DNA from: JAXLQL01 sp046331625
Lineage (GTDB): Bacteria; Acidobacteriota; Terriglobia; Bryobacterales; Bryobacteraceae
NCBI GenBank assembly: GCA_046331625.1
Contig: JAXLQL010000011.1
Span: 1 to 64,000 of the forward strand
Direction: 5' to 3'
Length of the DNA: 64,000 bases
Shown here: piece after piece, positions 36,233 to 43,103 of the stretch
Numbering within the stretch: position 1 is the stretch's first letter
How the letters are laid out: each line of letters starts with the position of its first letter
Notes under the pieces: model-generated
What the model was told of the DNA's origin: nothing
Database searches by the model: none
The model's input: the letters and a program-made list of their open reading frames with translations, nothing else
Position numbers and translations under genes: made by a program

Positions 36233-36809
36233 CGGAGCCTCCGGCACGCATCTCCGTAAACAGCCACGCTCGCGCGATCTGCCAATCGCGCTTCGCCGTC
36301 CGTTCGCTCACGCCGAGTATTTCGGCGATCTCTCCGAAGGTGAGTCCCCCGAAATATTTGAATTCCACCACTCTTGCCGCGCGGGCATCCTTGGCTGCCA
36401 GCTTCTCGAGCAAGTCATCGATTTCCAACAATTCGGCGAAGTCGGCATCGGATCCGATCTGGATTTCGTCGAATGAAAGCCTGCTGCCGCTCGGGCGTTT
36501 CTTGGCTTGCCGGTTCCGGGCGTGGTCCACCAGGATCCGGCGCATGGCCTCTGACGCTACGGCGAGAAAGTGAGAGCGGCTCTGCCACGATGCGGAGTCT
36601 TGCCGGACCATGTGCAGAAACACTTCGCTCACCAGCGCGGTCGGCTGCAAAATGTGGTCACCACGCTCTCGGCGCATTCGGAGTTCGGCTACCCGTTTCA
36701 ACTCCGGATATATCGCAGCAAACGCCTTGTCGCGCGCGACCGGGTCGTTCCATCGGAGCAGGAGTTCGGTAACTTCGCCGGGTCCGGTACGCTCCGATGG
36801 GCTACTCAT
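36195..36809 (-). CDS. ECF-type RNA polymerase sigma factor (Sigma-70 ECF-like HTH)
   Basis: A 204-residue ECF sigma factor. Region 2 is seen in AAIYPELKRVAELRMRRER and ALVSEVFLHMVRQDSASWQSRSHFLAVASEAMRRILVDHARNRQAKKR. Region 4 is EFKYFGGLTFGEIAEILGVSERTAKRDWQIARAWL. The HFFAVAA.MRRILVDHAR type matches the TIGR02999 group found with Ser/Thr kinases in Acidobacteria. ATG 36809 is chosen because AGGA stands just before it; a longer in-frame stretch up to 36902 lacks such support. It probably transcribes its own operon or unlinked targets when released by the kinase. No anti-sigma gene is adjacent, so the kinase may take that role. Confidence 0.9.
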   Translation of the reverse strand: MSSPSERTGPGEVTELLLRWNDPVARDKAFAAIYPELKRVAELRMRRERGDHILQPTALVSEVFLHMVRQDSASWQSRSHFLAVASEAMRRILVDHARNRQAKKRPSGSRLSFDEIQIGSDADFAELLEIDDLLEKLAAKDARAARVVEFKYFGGLTFGEIAEILGVSERTAKRDWQIARAWLFTEMRAGGSDEGDDGRTEGAT

Positions 36810-37090
36810 TTTTCCTTTCAACCAGTTCCGAATGGATCTCAAGATAATACACCCCTCGATTGTGGGTAGCAATACCCTTCCGCCGATTTCTGAGTTCGTC
36901 AAGGAATTCGGAACACCTCATGTGCGCACTAAATCGCCGCGGTGACCGTCATGAACCATCAGCCTGGGCTCTGTTCTGGCGGCTCCACCCCTACACGCGC
37001 AAAAGCACCGTGGGAAGTGACACGCGCCCCGGCCCGGCTGAGTTCGCGCGCTCGCCTCGAGCGCTGCCGCTGTACAATTGACTACTGACC

Positions 37091-37576
37091 ATGAACGACG
37101 AAAGCGCGCCCGTACCCGCGTACATGGTGCGGCCAACGGCGAAGTTCTTCGCGAGCCGCGCATTGTTCGCGGCGATTCTTGCCGTGGCCGGACTGGGGGT
37201 GTGGCAACTCGTCCCGGCGCCCTGGTGGGTGGCGGCCACAGCGGCGAGTGTGGGCCTGCTCTACATCGTGTCGGGCCTGCCGGATTACTCGCGCACGCGA
37301 TTCACGAAGCTCCTGATCGAAGGTGACCGGCTGCGTCATCATGAGGGCGTGCTCTCGAAGACTTCGCGGTCGCTGTTCCTGAACAAGATTCAGGACGTTC
37401 GCGTGGTGCAGGGGCTGGGTGAGCGGATCTTCAACATCGGCACCATCAGCATCGAGACGGCCGGAGAGACGAGCCGGCTCGAGATGCGGCATATCGACAA
37501 TCCGCACGCGGTGGCCGACAAGATCCTCTCGCTGGCGCGGCAGTTCGCTCCGCAACAACAGCCGCCGGTGAGATGA
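37091..37576 (+). CDS. Membrane protein with bacterial PH (DUF304/bPH2) domain
   Basis: A 161-residue protein with two membrane helices near 24-44 and 47-63, followed by a bacterial pleckstrin-homology domain. Typical bPH2 features are TKLLIEGDRLRHHEGVLSKTSRSLFLNKIQDVRVVQG, the alternating GTISIETAG strand, and HIDNPHAVADKIL at the end. These proteins sit in the inner membrane with the PH domain in the cytoplasm and have no defined reaction. It diverges from the ECF sigma gene with about 280 bp between them. A dehydrogenase gene starts 35 bp downstream and is likely in the same transcript. Confidence 0.85.
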   Translation: MNDESAPVPAYMVRPTAKFFASRALFAAILAVAGLGVWQLVPAPWWVAATAASVGLLYIVSGLPDYSRTRFTKLLIEGDRLRHHEGVLSKTSRSLFLNKIQDVRVVQGLGERIFNIGTISIETAGETSRLEMRHIDNPHAVADKILSLARQFAPQQQPPVR

Positions 37577-37610
37577 CGGACAGAAGTTCCAGAGAGACCA
37601 AAGGGAAAGC

Positions 37611-38372
37611 ATGAGCAAGAAATCACTCGACGGCCGTGTGGCCGTGATCACGGGCGCGAGCCGGGGTTTGGGAAAAGCGATGGCCGTGGCGTTGGCGGGG
37701 GAAGGCGTATCGTTGGCGCTGGTAGCTCGCGATCGCGACAAGCTGGCCGAGACCGCCGAAGCCGCGCGCGCCGCCGGAGCGGCCGCAGTGGAAGTCTTCG
37801 TTGCTGACGTGGCCAAAGAAGCCGATGTCCGCAAGCTCGAACACGACGTGCTGGCGCGATTCCCACGCGTGCACATCCTGATCAACAATGCCGGGATGAA
37901 CCTGCGCAAACAGATCCACGAGTTCACGCTCGAGGAATGGACTCGCGTGATGGACACCAACCTGACCAGCGTGTTCCTGATGTGCCGCTCGTTCGTGCCC
38001 AACATGAAAGGTGCGGGTTGGGGCCGGATCATCAACATGACCTCGATCATGAGCCACATCTCGCTGCCGGGCCGCACTGCCTACTCGTCGACGAAGACCG
38101 CGCTGCTCGGGTTGACACGAGCGTTGGCGCTCGAACTGGCCGGTGACGGGATCACGGTGGTCGGTATCAGCCCAGGCCCATTCGCCACCGAAATGAACAT
38201 GCCGCTCATGCAGAATCCCGAGATCAACGCACAGTTCATCTCCAAGATCGCGGTGGGCCGGTGGGGCAAAGTGGAAGAGATTGGGGCTCTGGCGCGGTTC
38301 CTGTGCTCGGAAGACGCCGGGTTCATTACCGGCACGGATATCTTGATCGACGGCGGATGGTGCGCGCAATGA
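37611..38372 (+). CDS. Short-chain dehydrogenase/reductase
   Basis: A 253-residue classical SDR. The cofactor motif TGASRGLG is at 14-21, NNAG at 92-95, and the catalytic set Ser145, Tyr158, Lys162 is in TSIMSH and TAYSSTKTAL. The C terminus SEDAGFITGTDILIDGGW is the standard ending. Arg18 and the following DRDKLAE suggest NADP(H) preference. It resembles gluconate 5-dehydrogenase and 3-oxoacyl-ACP reductase relatives, and specificity cannot be read from sequence. A sugar-binding lipoprotein and an Ldh2-type dehydrogenase follow, each coupled by ATGA overlap. A role in oxidising a sugar or sugar acid is therefore more likely than fatty acid synthesis. Confidence 0.9.
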   Translation: MSKKSLDGRVAVITGASRGLGKAMAVALAGEGVSLALVARDRDKLAETAEAARAAGAAAVEVFVADVAKEADVRKLEHDVLARFPRVHILINNAGMNLRKQIHEFTLEEWTRVMDTNLTSVFLMCRSFVPNMKGAGWGRIINMTSIMSHISLPGRTAYSSTKTALLGLTRALALELAGDGITVVGISPGPFATEMNMPLMQNPEINAQFISKIAVGRWGKVEEIGALARFLCSEDAGFITGTDILIDGGWCAQ

Positions 38373-39319
38373 AGCGGACATTGTTCTTGTTGCTACTGGT
38401 GTTGTCCGCCTGCAACCGCGACAACAAGAAGACCGTGGCGGTGATCCCGAAGGGCACGTCCCACATCTTCTGGGTCACGGTGGAAGCCGGAGCGCGCGCG
38501 GCGGGACAGGAGTTCGGGCTCGATGTCGACTGGAACGGCCCGGCGGTGGAGACCGACATCAGCAGACAGGTGCAAATCGTCGATTCGATGATTGCGAGGC
38601 ACGTGGACGGCATCGTGTTGGCGGCGTGCGACCGCAAATCGCTCGTGGGAAGCGTGGATCGCGCGATGGCGCAGAAGATCCCGGTGACGATCTTCGACTC
38701 CGGGCTCGACTCCAACAACTATCTGAGCTACGTGGCCACTGACAACAAAGAAGCGGGCCGGCTGGGCGCACGCGCGTTGGGTAAGATCCTGGGCGGGAAG
38801 GGAAAGGTGGGCGTGGTGCGGCACGTAGCCGGGAGCGTTTCCACCACAGATCGGGAAGACGGATTCACGGAGGCTCTCGGCAAGGAATTTCCGGGGATCG
38901 AGATCGTCCAGGAGCTCTACGGCAATGCCGATCCGGCCAAGTCGCGATCGGCTGCGGAGAACATCCTCACGGCGCATCCGGATCTGAGCGGATTCTTCGC
39001 TTCCACGGAACCGAGCGCCACCGGCACCATTCTCGCGCTCAAGAGTCGCGGGTTGAGTGGCAAGGTGAAACTGGTGGGCTTCGACTCGAACGAAGCGATG
39101 ATTGACGACCTGAAGGGCGGCACGCTGCAGGCGATGGTGGTGCAGGATCCGTTCAAGATCGGATACGAGGCGGTGAAGACGATCGCCGACAAGTTGGCCG
39201 GGCGGCCAGTATCGAAGCGCCAGGATCTCGGCGCGGTGGTTGTGACGGCGGAGAACCTGAACAAGCCGGATATCCAGGCGTTGCTCAAGCCGGACCTCAA
39301 GAAGTACCTGCGTCAATGA
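38369..39319 (+). CDS. Periplasmic sugar-binding lipoprotein (RbsB-type ABC substrate-binding protein)
   Basis: A 316-residue lipoprotein: lipobox LSAC with Cys15 after a short hydrophobic leader. The mature part is a pulse-type (RbsB/LacI-like) periplasmic binding protein. It includes VAVIPKGTSHIFWVTVEAGARAA, VDSMIARHVDGIVLAACD, YLSYVATDNKEAGRLGARAL, KVKLVGFDSNEAMIDDLKGG and AMVVQDPFKIGYEAV, all typical of ribose/xylose-type binders. ATG 38369 overlaps the SDR stop. No ABC permease or ATPase gene is nearby, so it either shares a transporter encoded elsewhere or acts as a sensor. Confidence 0.9.
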   Translation: MKRTLFLLLLVLSACNRDNKKTVAVIPKGTSHIFWVTVEAGARAAGQEFGLDVDWNGPAVETDISRQVQIVDSMIARHVDGIVLAACDRKSLVGSVDRAMAQKIPVTIFDSGLDSNNYLSYVATDNKEAGRLGARALGKILGGKGKVGVVRHVAGSVSTTDREDGFTEALGKEFPGIEIVQELYGNADPAKSRSAAENILTAHPDLSGFFASTEPSATGTILALKSRGLSGKVKLVGFDSNEAMIDDLKGGTLQAMVVQDPFKIGYEAVKTIADKLAGRPVSKRQDLGAVVVTAENLNKPDIQALLKPDLKKYLRQ

Positions 39320-40365
39320 CCGGCTTCACCTTTCGCGTGAAGCGCCTGCACGAGTTCGTCGAGGCGCTGACGCGCGGTGTGGGCGCGTCCGATCGCGCGG
39401 CGCGGATCATGGCAGAGTCTCTGGTGGCTGCGAGCGCACGCGGGGTGGATTCGCACGGCATGCAACTGCTGCCGTTCTACCTCGCGCAACTCGACGATGG
39501 CCGCGTGGATCCGAAGGCCGAGGGCCGCGTGGTTTCGGAGTCCGGTGCCATAGCGGTGTTCGACGGGTGCAATGCGCTGGGGCAAGTGGTGGCCGATACG
39601 TGCTGTGATTTGGCCGCAAAGCTCGCTGGCGCGCATGGCATGGGGTTGGTGGTGGCGCGCGAATCAAATCATTTCGGCGCGGCGGGATGGTGGGGGCAGA
39701 AGATCGCCGGGTGCGGGTACATCGCGATGGTGCTGTGCAACGCGTCGTCAATGGTGTCCCCATGGCAGGGGCGCGATCCGCGATGGGGCACCAATCCTAT
39801 CTGCGTGGCGGTTCCGGGCGGCGGTTGGATGCTCGACATGGCGACTACGACCGTGGCAATGGGGCGCGTGTACAAGGCGGGCATCGCCAAAGAAGAGACG
39901 ATCCCGGCGGGATGGGCGATGGATTCCGAGGGCGCGCCCACCACGTTGACGGCTGAGGCGCTGAAGGGGATGTTGATGCCGCTCGGCGGCTACAAGGGCA
40001 GCGGACTCGCCTTCCTGGTGGAACTGCTCACTGGCGGATTGAGCGGTGGCGCCATGAGCACGGAACTGGGCGGACTGCGCGTTAAAGACCGGCCGTTCCG
40101 CGTGTCGCAGTTTTTTCTGGCGATCGACCCGGAACGCATCATGCCCGCGGCCGAATTCGAGGAGCGGAAGCAGAAGCTGATCCGGATGGCGAAGTCGTCG
40201 CGGCCGGCTCGCGGTTACGACGAAGTCTTGGTGGCGGGCGAGCCCGAGTGGCGCAGCGAAGCGGAACGTTTGAAGACCGGGATACCGGTAGAGGCGAACC
40301 TCTGGGGGCAGTTGGTGGAATGGGCCGGCAGGCTGGGAGTGGCCGTGCCGGACCGCGAAGGGTGA
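39316..40365 (+). CDS. Ldh2-family (malate/L-lactate/ureidoglycolate-type) dehydrogenase
   Basis: A 349-residue NAD(P)-dependent dehydrogenase of the Ldh2/YlbC/ComC family. Signatures: ARGVDSHGMQLLPFYLAQLDDGRV near 37-60, the active-site region MGLVVARESNHFGAAGWW, GTNPICVAVP, MLDMATTTVAMGRV and MPLGGYKGSGLAFLVELL. The catalytic His is in DSHG or SNHFG, as in the family. Substrates in the family include malate, 2-oxo-3-deoxy sugar acids, ureidoglycolate and sulfolactate, and none can be chosen from sequence. ATG 39316 overlaps the lipoprotein stop. The likely pathway is catabolism of a sugar acid taken up with help of the binding protein and oxidised by the SDR. Confidence 0.9.
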   Translation: MTGFTFRVKRLHEFVEALTRGVGASDRAARIMAESLVAASARGVDSHGMQLLPFYLAQLDDGRVDPKAEGRVVSESGAIAVFDGCNALGQVVADTCCDLAAKLAGAHGMGLVVARESNHFGAAGWWGQKIAGCGYIAMVLCNASSMVSPWQGRDPRWGTNPICVAVPGGGWMLDMATTTVAMGRVYKAGIAKEETIPAGWAMDSEGAPTTLTAEALKGMLMPLGGYKGSGLAFLVELLTGGLSGGAMSTELGGLRVKDRPFRVSQFFLAIDPERIMPAAEFEERKQKLIRMAKSSRPARGYDEVLVAGEPEWRSEAERLKTGIPVEANLWGQLVEWAGRLGVAVPDREG

Positions 40366-40372
40366 GTTTTTT

Positions 40373-40405
40373 CGCGCGGCAGTGACGGTTTTCGCCGCGT
40401 GTTTT
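40373..40405 (+). terminator. Probable intrinsic terminator of the PH-SDR-binding protein-Ldh2 operon
   Basis: CGCGCGGC at 40373-40380 pairs with GCCGCGTG at 40394-40401 (8 bp, one G-T pair) around a 13-nt loop and is followed by TTTT. It begins 8 bp after the stop of the Ldh2 gene. Confidence 0.5.
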
Positions 40406-40431
40406 CGCTCGTTTGGATGGAGCACAAGACT

Positions 40432-40452
40432 CATGCTTCCGCGTGAAGCATG
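40432..40452. repeat. Perfect 7-bp inverted repeat, possible operator
   Basis: CATGCTT at 40432-40438 and AAGCATG at 40446-40452 flank a 7-nt loop, about 115 bp before the BON gene. No U-tract follows, so a terminator is unlikely. It may be a protein-binding site for the downstream gene. The 40406-40568 stretch otherwise shows nothing recognisable. Confidence 0.3.
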
Positions 40453-40568
40453 TCCGTATAGTGCGGCCGAGGTCTGGTACATCGTGCCGAGGGGGCTGAT
40501 GGCGCGCTGGGCTGAGTTGGAATCGCGGCGACGGTGGGAGTGGCAACCCGCGTGCTGTACCGCAGGGG

Positions 40569-40787
40569 ATGACTTTTCACGAACAGGTGGAAGCGGCGGT
40601 ACGGCGCGCGGCGCCAGAGGGGCAGGTGAGGGTGGAAACGCGCGGGGGCGATCATGTGATCCTTTGGGGACACGTCGATTCCACGGTGCGAGCGGAAGCG
40701 CTGGAGCGGGCCGTGTGGGCGGTGCAGGGCGTGTGTAACGTGGATTCTCATCTGACGAGTGGGCCGGTCGAGACTCGCCATCGGTGA
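40569..40787 (+). CDS. Small BON-domain protein
   Basis: A 72-residue protein that is one BON domain: FHEQVEAAVRRAAPEGQVRVET, then DHVILWGHVDSTVRAEALERA and VWAVQGVCNVDSHL. The VxLxGxVxSxxxxxxxxxxxxxVxGVxxVxxxL pattern is clear. BON domains bind phospholipid or membranes in proteins such as OsmY, but this one lacks a signal peptide, so it is probably cytoplasmic. ATG 40569 is used; the GCAGGGG run just before it is too close to be a normal Shine-Dalgarno sequence. Its neighbours do not indicate a role. Confidence 0.65.
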   Translation: MTFHEQVEAAVRRAAPEGQVRVETRGGDHVILWGHVDSTVRAEALERAVWAVQGVCNVDSHLTSGPVETRHR

Positions 40788-40948
40788 GGTGGCCGGTGTC
40801 CTGTGCGCATTGCTTTTCGGGCCGTGATTCACGAACACGAAAAGGTGGATGCGGCCGTGGGCGTGAGTTTCTACCTTGCTCGACGGCGGCGGTGAAATCT
40901 TCGCGGCCCGAAGAAGCGGAAGGATAGTAGACCAAGCCGGTTAGTAGC

Positions 40949-41551
40949 TCACTCGCCATCGGTGAGGTCGCGATAGTCGGAGCGCAGCGCTTCGAGGCGG
41001 CGCGCGTATTGTTCGCCGTCGCCATAGTCGAAGAATTTCGCGTAGCGCGAATGCGGCGCGTGCAAGCGCTCTGCATGCTTGATGGGGCACCAGTGCTGTT
41101 CGGTGCGCGCGGCGATCTCAGTGACGTAAGCGCTGAGCCCGTTCGCATAGGAGCAATAGGCGCAGTTGAGCCGCTCGAGCAGGTTCAGGTACTTCAGCTT
41201 GCCGCGGTCAAAAACGATGTAGTCGCGGCGCCGGACCTTGGGAACGCCGTACACCGGAAAGCAAATGGCCTGATAGGTGGAAATGAACAGGTCAAGCAGT
41301 AGAAACGGCACGAAACAGGCATAGATGAACGGAGCGGTCAGCACTACCAGCAAGCGGGAGTGGAGCACGTAGGGAATGAGGGCAGTGCGCAGCCGTGCGT
41401 GCCTACGCTGCACCTCGAGACTGAACCGCGCCCGGCCTTCGATCAACTCGTAGCCGAACCGGCGTTGCTTTTCGTCGAGGGCTTCGGCCACTTCATGTTC
41501 TAGGGCTCGGATCCGTTCCAGCAGGTCAGCCGCGGCGAGAGTGTCACGCAT
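40949..41551 (-). CDS. Conserved membrane protein with CxxC motif, function unknown
   Basis: A 200-residue protein from ATG 41551, preceded by AGGAG at a 6-nt spacing. A charged helical N terminus of about 75 residues leads into a hydrophobic hairpin (LLVVLTAPFIYACFVPFLLLDLFIS, near 82-115). A basic stretch (VPKVRRRDYIVFDRGKLKYL) and a conserved Cys-rich block follow: ERLNCAYCSYANGL with CxxC, then EIAARTEQHWCPIKHAER with a third Cys. The tail YAKFFDYGDGEQYARRLEALR is also conserved-looking. The Cys cluster could bind metal near the membrane surface. I recall relatives only as conserved hypotheticals. It converges with no clear partner; the PEBP gene is divergent. Confidence 0.7.
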   Translation of the reverse strand: MRDTLAAADLLERIRALEHEVAEALDEKQRRFGYELIEGRARFSLEVQRRHARLRTALIPYVLHSRLLVVLTAPFIYACFVPFLLLDLFISTYQAICFPVYGVPKVRRRDYIVFDRGKLKYLNLLERLNCAYCSYANGLSAYVTEIAARTEQHWCPIKHAERLHAPHSRYAKFFDYGDGEQYARRLEALRSDYRDLTDGE

Positions 41552-41732
41552 GGTGACTCCTATGGTTCGCGGCCGGCCGCGGGTTCCTCGGAACCCGAAC
41601 CGCGGAAGACCGTTTCCGGCTTCGCCGTGCGGCTTGTTTCTCACCGGCCGTGAACCACCGTTGGAAATGCAAGTAGGTTGCCATTGCGAAATCTGGCACT
41701 TCGTTTGCGAGTAAAGCGGTCAGGGTGACCGG

Positions 41733-42194
41733 ATGAGTTTTCAGTTGACGGTGGAAGGATTCGCCAATGCCGGGCCTGTGCCCAAGCGCCATACGTGTGA
41801 TGGCGCTGACCTTTCGCCGGCGGTGCGGTGGTCCGGCGTGCCGCCCGAAGCCAGGAGTTTGGCACTAGTGCTCGAGGATCCCGATGCACCATCGGGTACA
41901 TTCACCCACTGGATGCTGTGGGACATCCCGCCATCTGTCGATTCGCTGCCCTCGGGCTTCGGCTCCACTCCGGATATCAAGGCTGGCCGGAATGACTTCG
42001 GAGTTGCAGGATATCGTGGGCCCTGTCCTCCGCGAGGGCACGGTCCGCACCGTTACTATGTGACGATGTACGCGCTCGCCGTGGATATGGTGAAGTTAGA
42101 AGAGGGCTCGTCGAGGCTCGAGTTCGATCGTGCGGTGTTGCCCCATGTTGTGGCGCAGGTGCAGCGGATGGGGCGGTACGAGCGGCGATCGTAA
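41733..42194 (+). CDS. YbhB/YbcL-type phosphatidylethanolamine-binding (PEBP) family protein
   Basis: A 153-residue cytoplasmic PEBP-fold protein. It starts FQLTVEGFANAGPVPKRHTCDG and carries the two ligand-site motifs: ALVLEDPDAPSGTFTHWML and GYRGPCPPRGHGPHRYYVTMYAL. These match the bacterial YbhB/YbcL group, whose members bind anionic ligands; some have been linked to kinase inhibition, but the cellular role is not settled. The fold call is firm. No signal peptide is seen. It is followed after 34 bp by a secreted Gly-rich protein gene, probably coincidental. Confidence 0.93.
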   Translation: MSFQLTVEGFANAGPVPKRHTCDGADLSPAVRWSGVPPEARSLALVLEDPDAPSGTFTHWMLWDIPPSVDSLPSGFGSTPDIKAGRNDFGVAGYRGPCPPRGHGPHRYYVTMYALAVDMVKLEEGSSRLEFDRAVLPHVVAQVQRMGRYERRS

Positions 42195-42228
42195 CTCTGG
42201 GGCTGTGGTTGACGTCTCTTTCTCGAGC

Positions 42229-43017
42229 ATGTTTCGAAATCAGATTGCGTTTGCCTTGGCCGTTTGCCTCGTCGTTTCCGGACAGCAGCCCCGAAAGCCG
42301 TGGAAAGACAAGAAGGCCAGCGAGTGGACCGAGGAAGACGCCAAGCTGGTGATGTCTGACTCGCCGTGGGCCAAGCCTGTGGATCCGCAATTCAACCGGA
42401 ACAAGGGTGGCCAGAGCCGGACGGGCGGGGGAGGCGGCATGGGCGGAGGGCGTGTCCGGGTCGGCGCGGGAGGAATGGGCCGCGGCGGCGGTTACGGTGG
42501 AGGCGGCGGTTACGGTGGAGGCGGTGGATACGGCGGACGGCGCGGCGGCTACGGTGGCGGATATCCGGGCGGTGGAGGAGGCGGTCCGGCGCGGAGCCCG
42601 GAGGAGCAGTATCAGGTGCATCCTGCTCTGACGATCCGGTGGGAGAGCGCGCAGCCGATTCGCATGGCCGAGCTCAAGGCGCGCGACGAGGATGCGCCCA
42701 CGATCGACGATGGGCACTACGCGATCGCGATCTACGGGGTCTCCACGCGCCTGGCATCGAAAGACGCCAAGGGCCTGGCGAACGAGTGGAAGAAGCACGC
42801 GGTGATCAAGCGCGATGGCAAGCCGGACCTGAAGCCTTCGAGTGCGGAAGTGGTTTGGCGCGATTCGGGGCTGGTGGTGGTGTATCTGTTTCCGAGGTCC
42901 ACCGAGATCACCAAATCGGACCATCGCATCGCGTTCGAGGCCGAGATCGGGCCGCTCGAGATCTCGCACGTGTTTTTCGCCGATGACATGACGGTGGACG
43001 GAAAGCTGGAACTGTAG
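42229..43017 (+). CDS. Secreted Gly-rich acidobacterial hypothetical protein
   Basis: A 262-residue protein with a signal peptide (FALAVCLVVSGQ). The N-terminal mature part KPWKDKKASEWTEEDAKLVM and SDSPWAKPV is a block I associate with acidobacterial secreted hypotheticals (a Trp-rich 'SPWAK' motif). Residues about 66-125 are Gly-rich with repeated YGGGGG units. The C-terminal 130 residues are folded-looking and beta-rich (AIAIYGVSTRLASK, SAEVVWRDSGLVVVYLFP, EAEIGPLEISHVFF). The function is unknown. The next gene, a TonB receptor, also has a long Gly-rich linker, which may mean the two proteins contact each other in the envelope. ATG 42229 is placed directly before the signal peptide. Confidence 0.7.
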   Translation: MFRNQIAFALAVCLVVSGQQPRKPWKDKKASEWTEEDAKLVMSDSPWAKPVDPQFNRNKGGQSRTGGGGGMGGGRVRVGAGGMGRGGGYGGGGGYGGGGGYGGRRGGYGGGYPGGGGGGPARSPEEQYQVHPALTIRWESAQPIRMAELKARDEDAPTIDDGHYAIAIYGVSTRLASKDAKGLANEWKKHAVIKRDGKPDLKPSSAEVVWRDSGLVVVYLFPRSTEITKSDHRIAFEAEIGPLEISHVFFADDMTVDGKLEL

Positions 43018-43103
43018 GCCGCGGCAAGCGCCTTAACAAGGCTTTACGCTAGATTGGGTAATCTCGGCGAGACGGGAATCGTCGCTACGTCGAGCACTTT
43101 CTC

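Noticed and set aside
29837..36809. Anti-phage defence island
   Set aside because: The kinase/unknown-gene combination invites the idea, but there is no nuclease, NTPase or other known defence effector, and the sigma/kinase pair is common housekeeping-type signalling in this phylum.
40382..40738. Open frame with Cys/Trp-rich start before and across the BON gene
   Set aside because: It runs over the BON domain in another frame and turns Gly/Arg-rich; no ribosome binding site or family was recognised.
39748..41148. 466-codon minus-strand open frame across the Ldh2 and BON genes
   Set aside because: Composition is Pro/Arg/Ser-rich as expected of antisense GC-rich DNA, and it conflicts with three supported genes.
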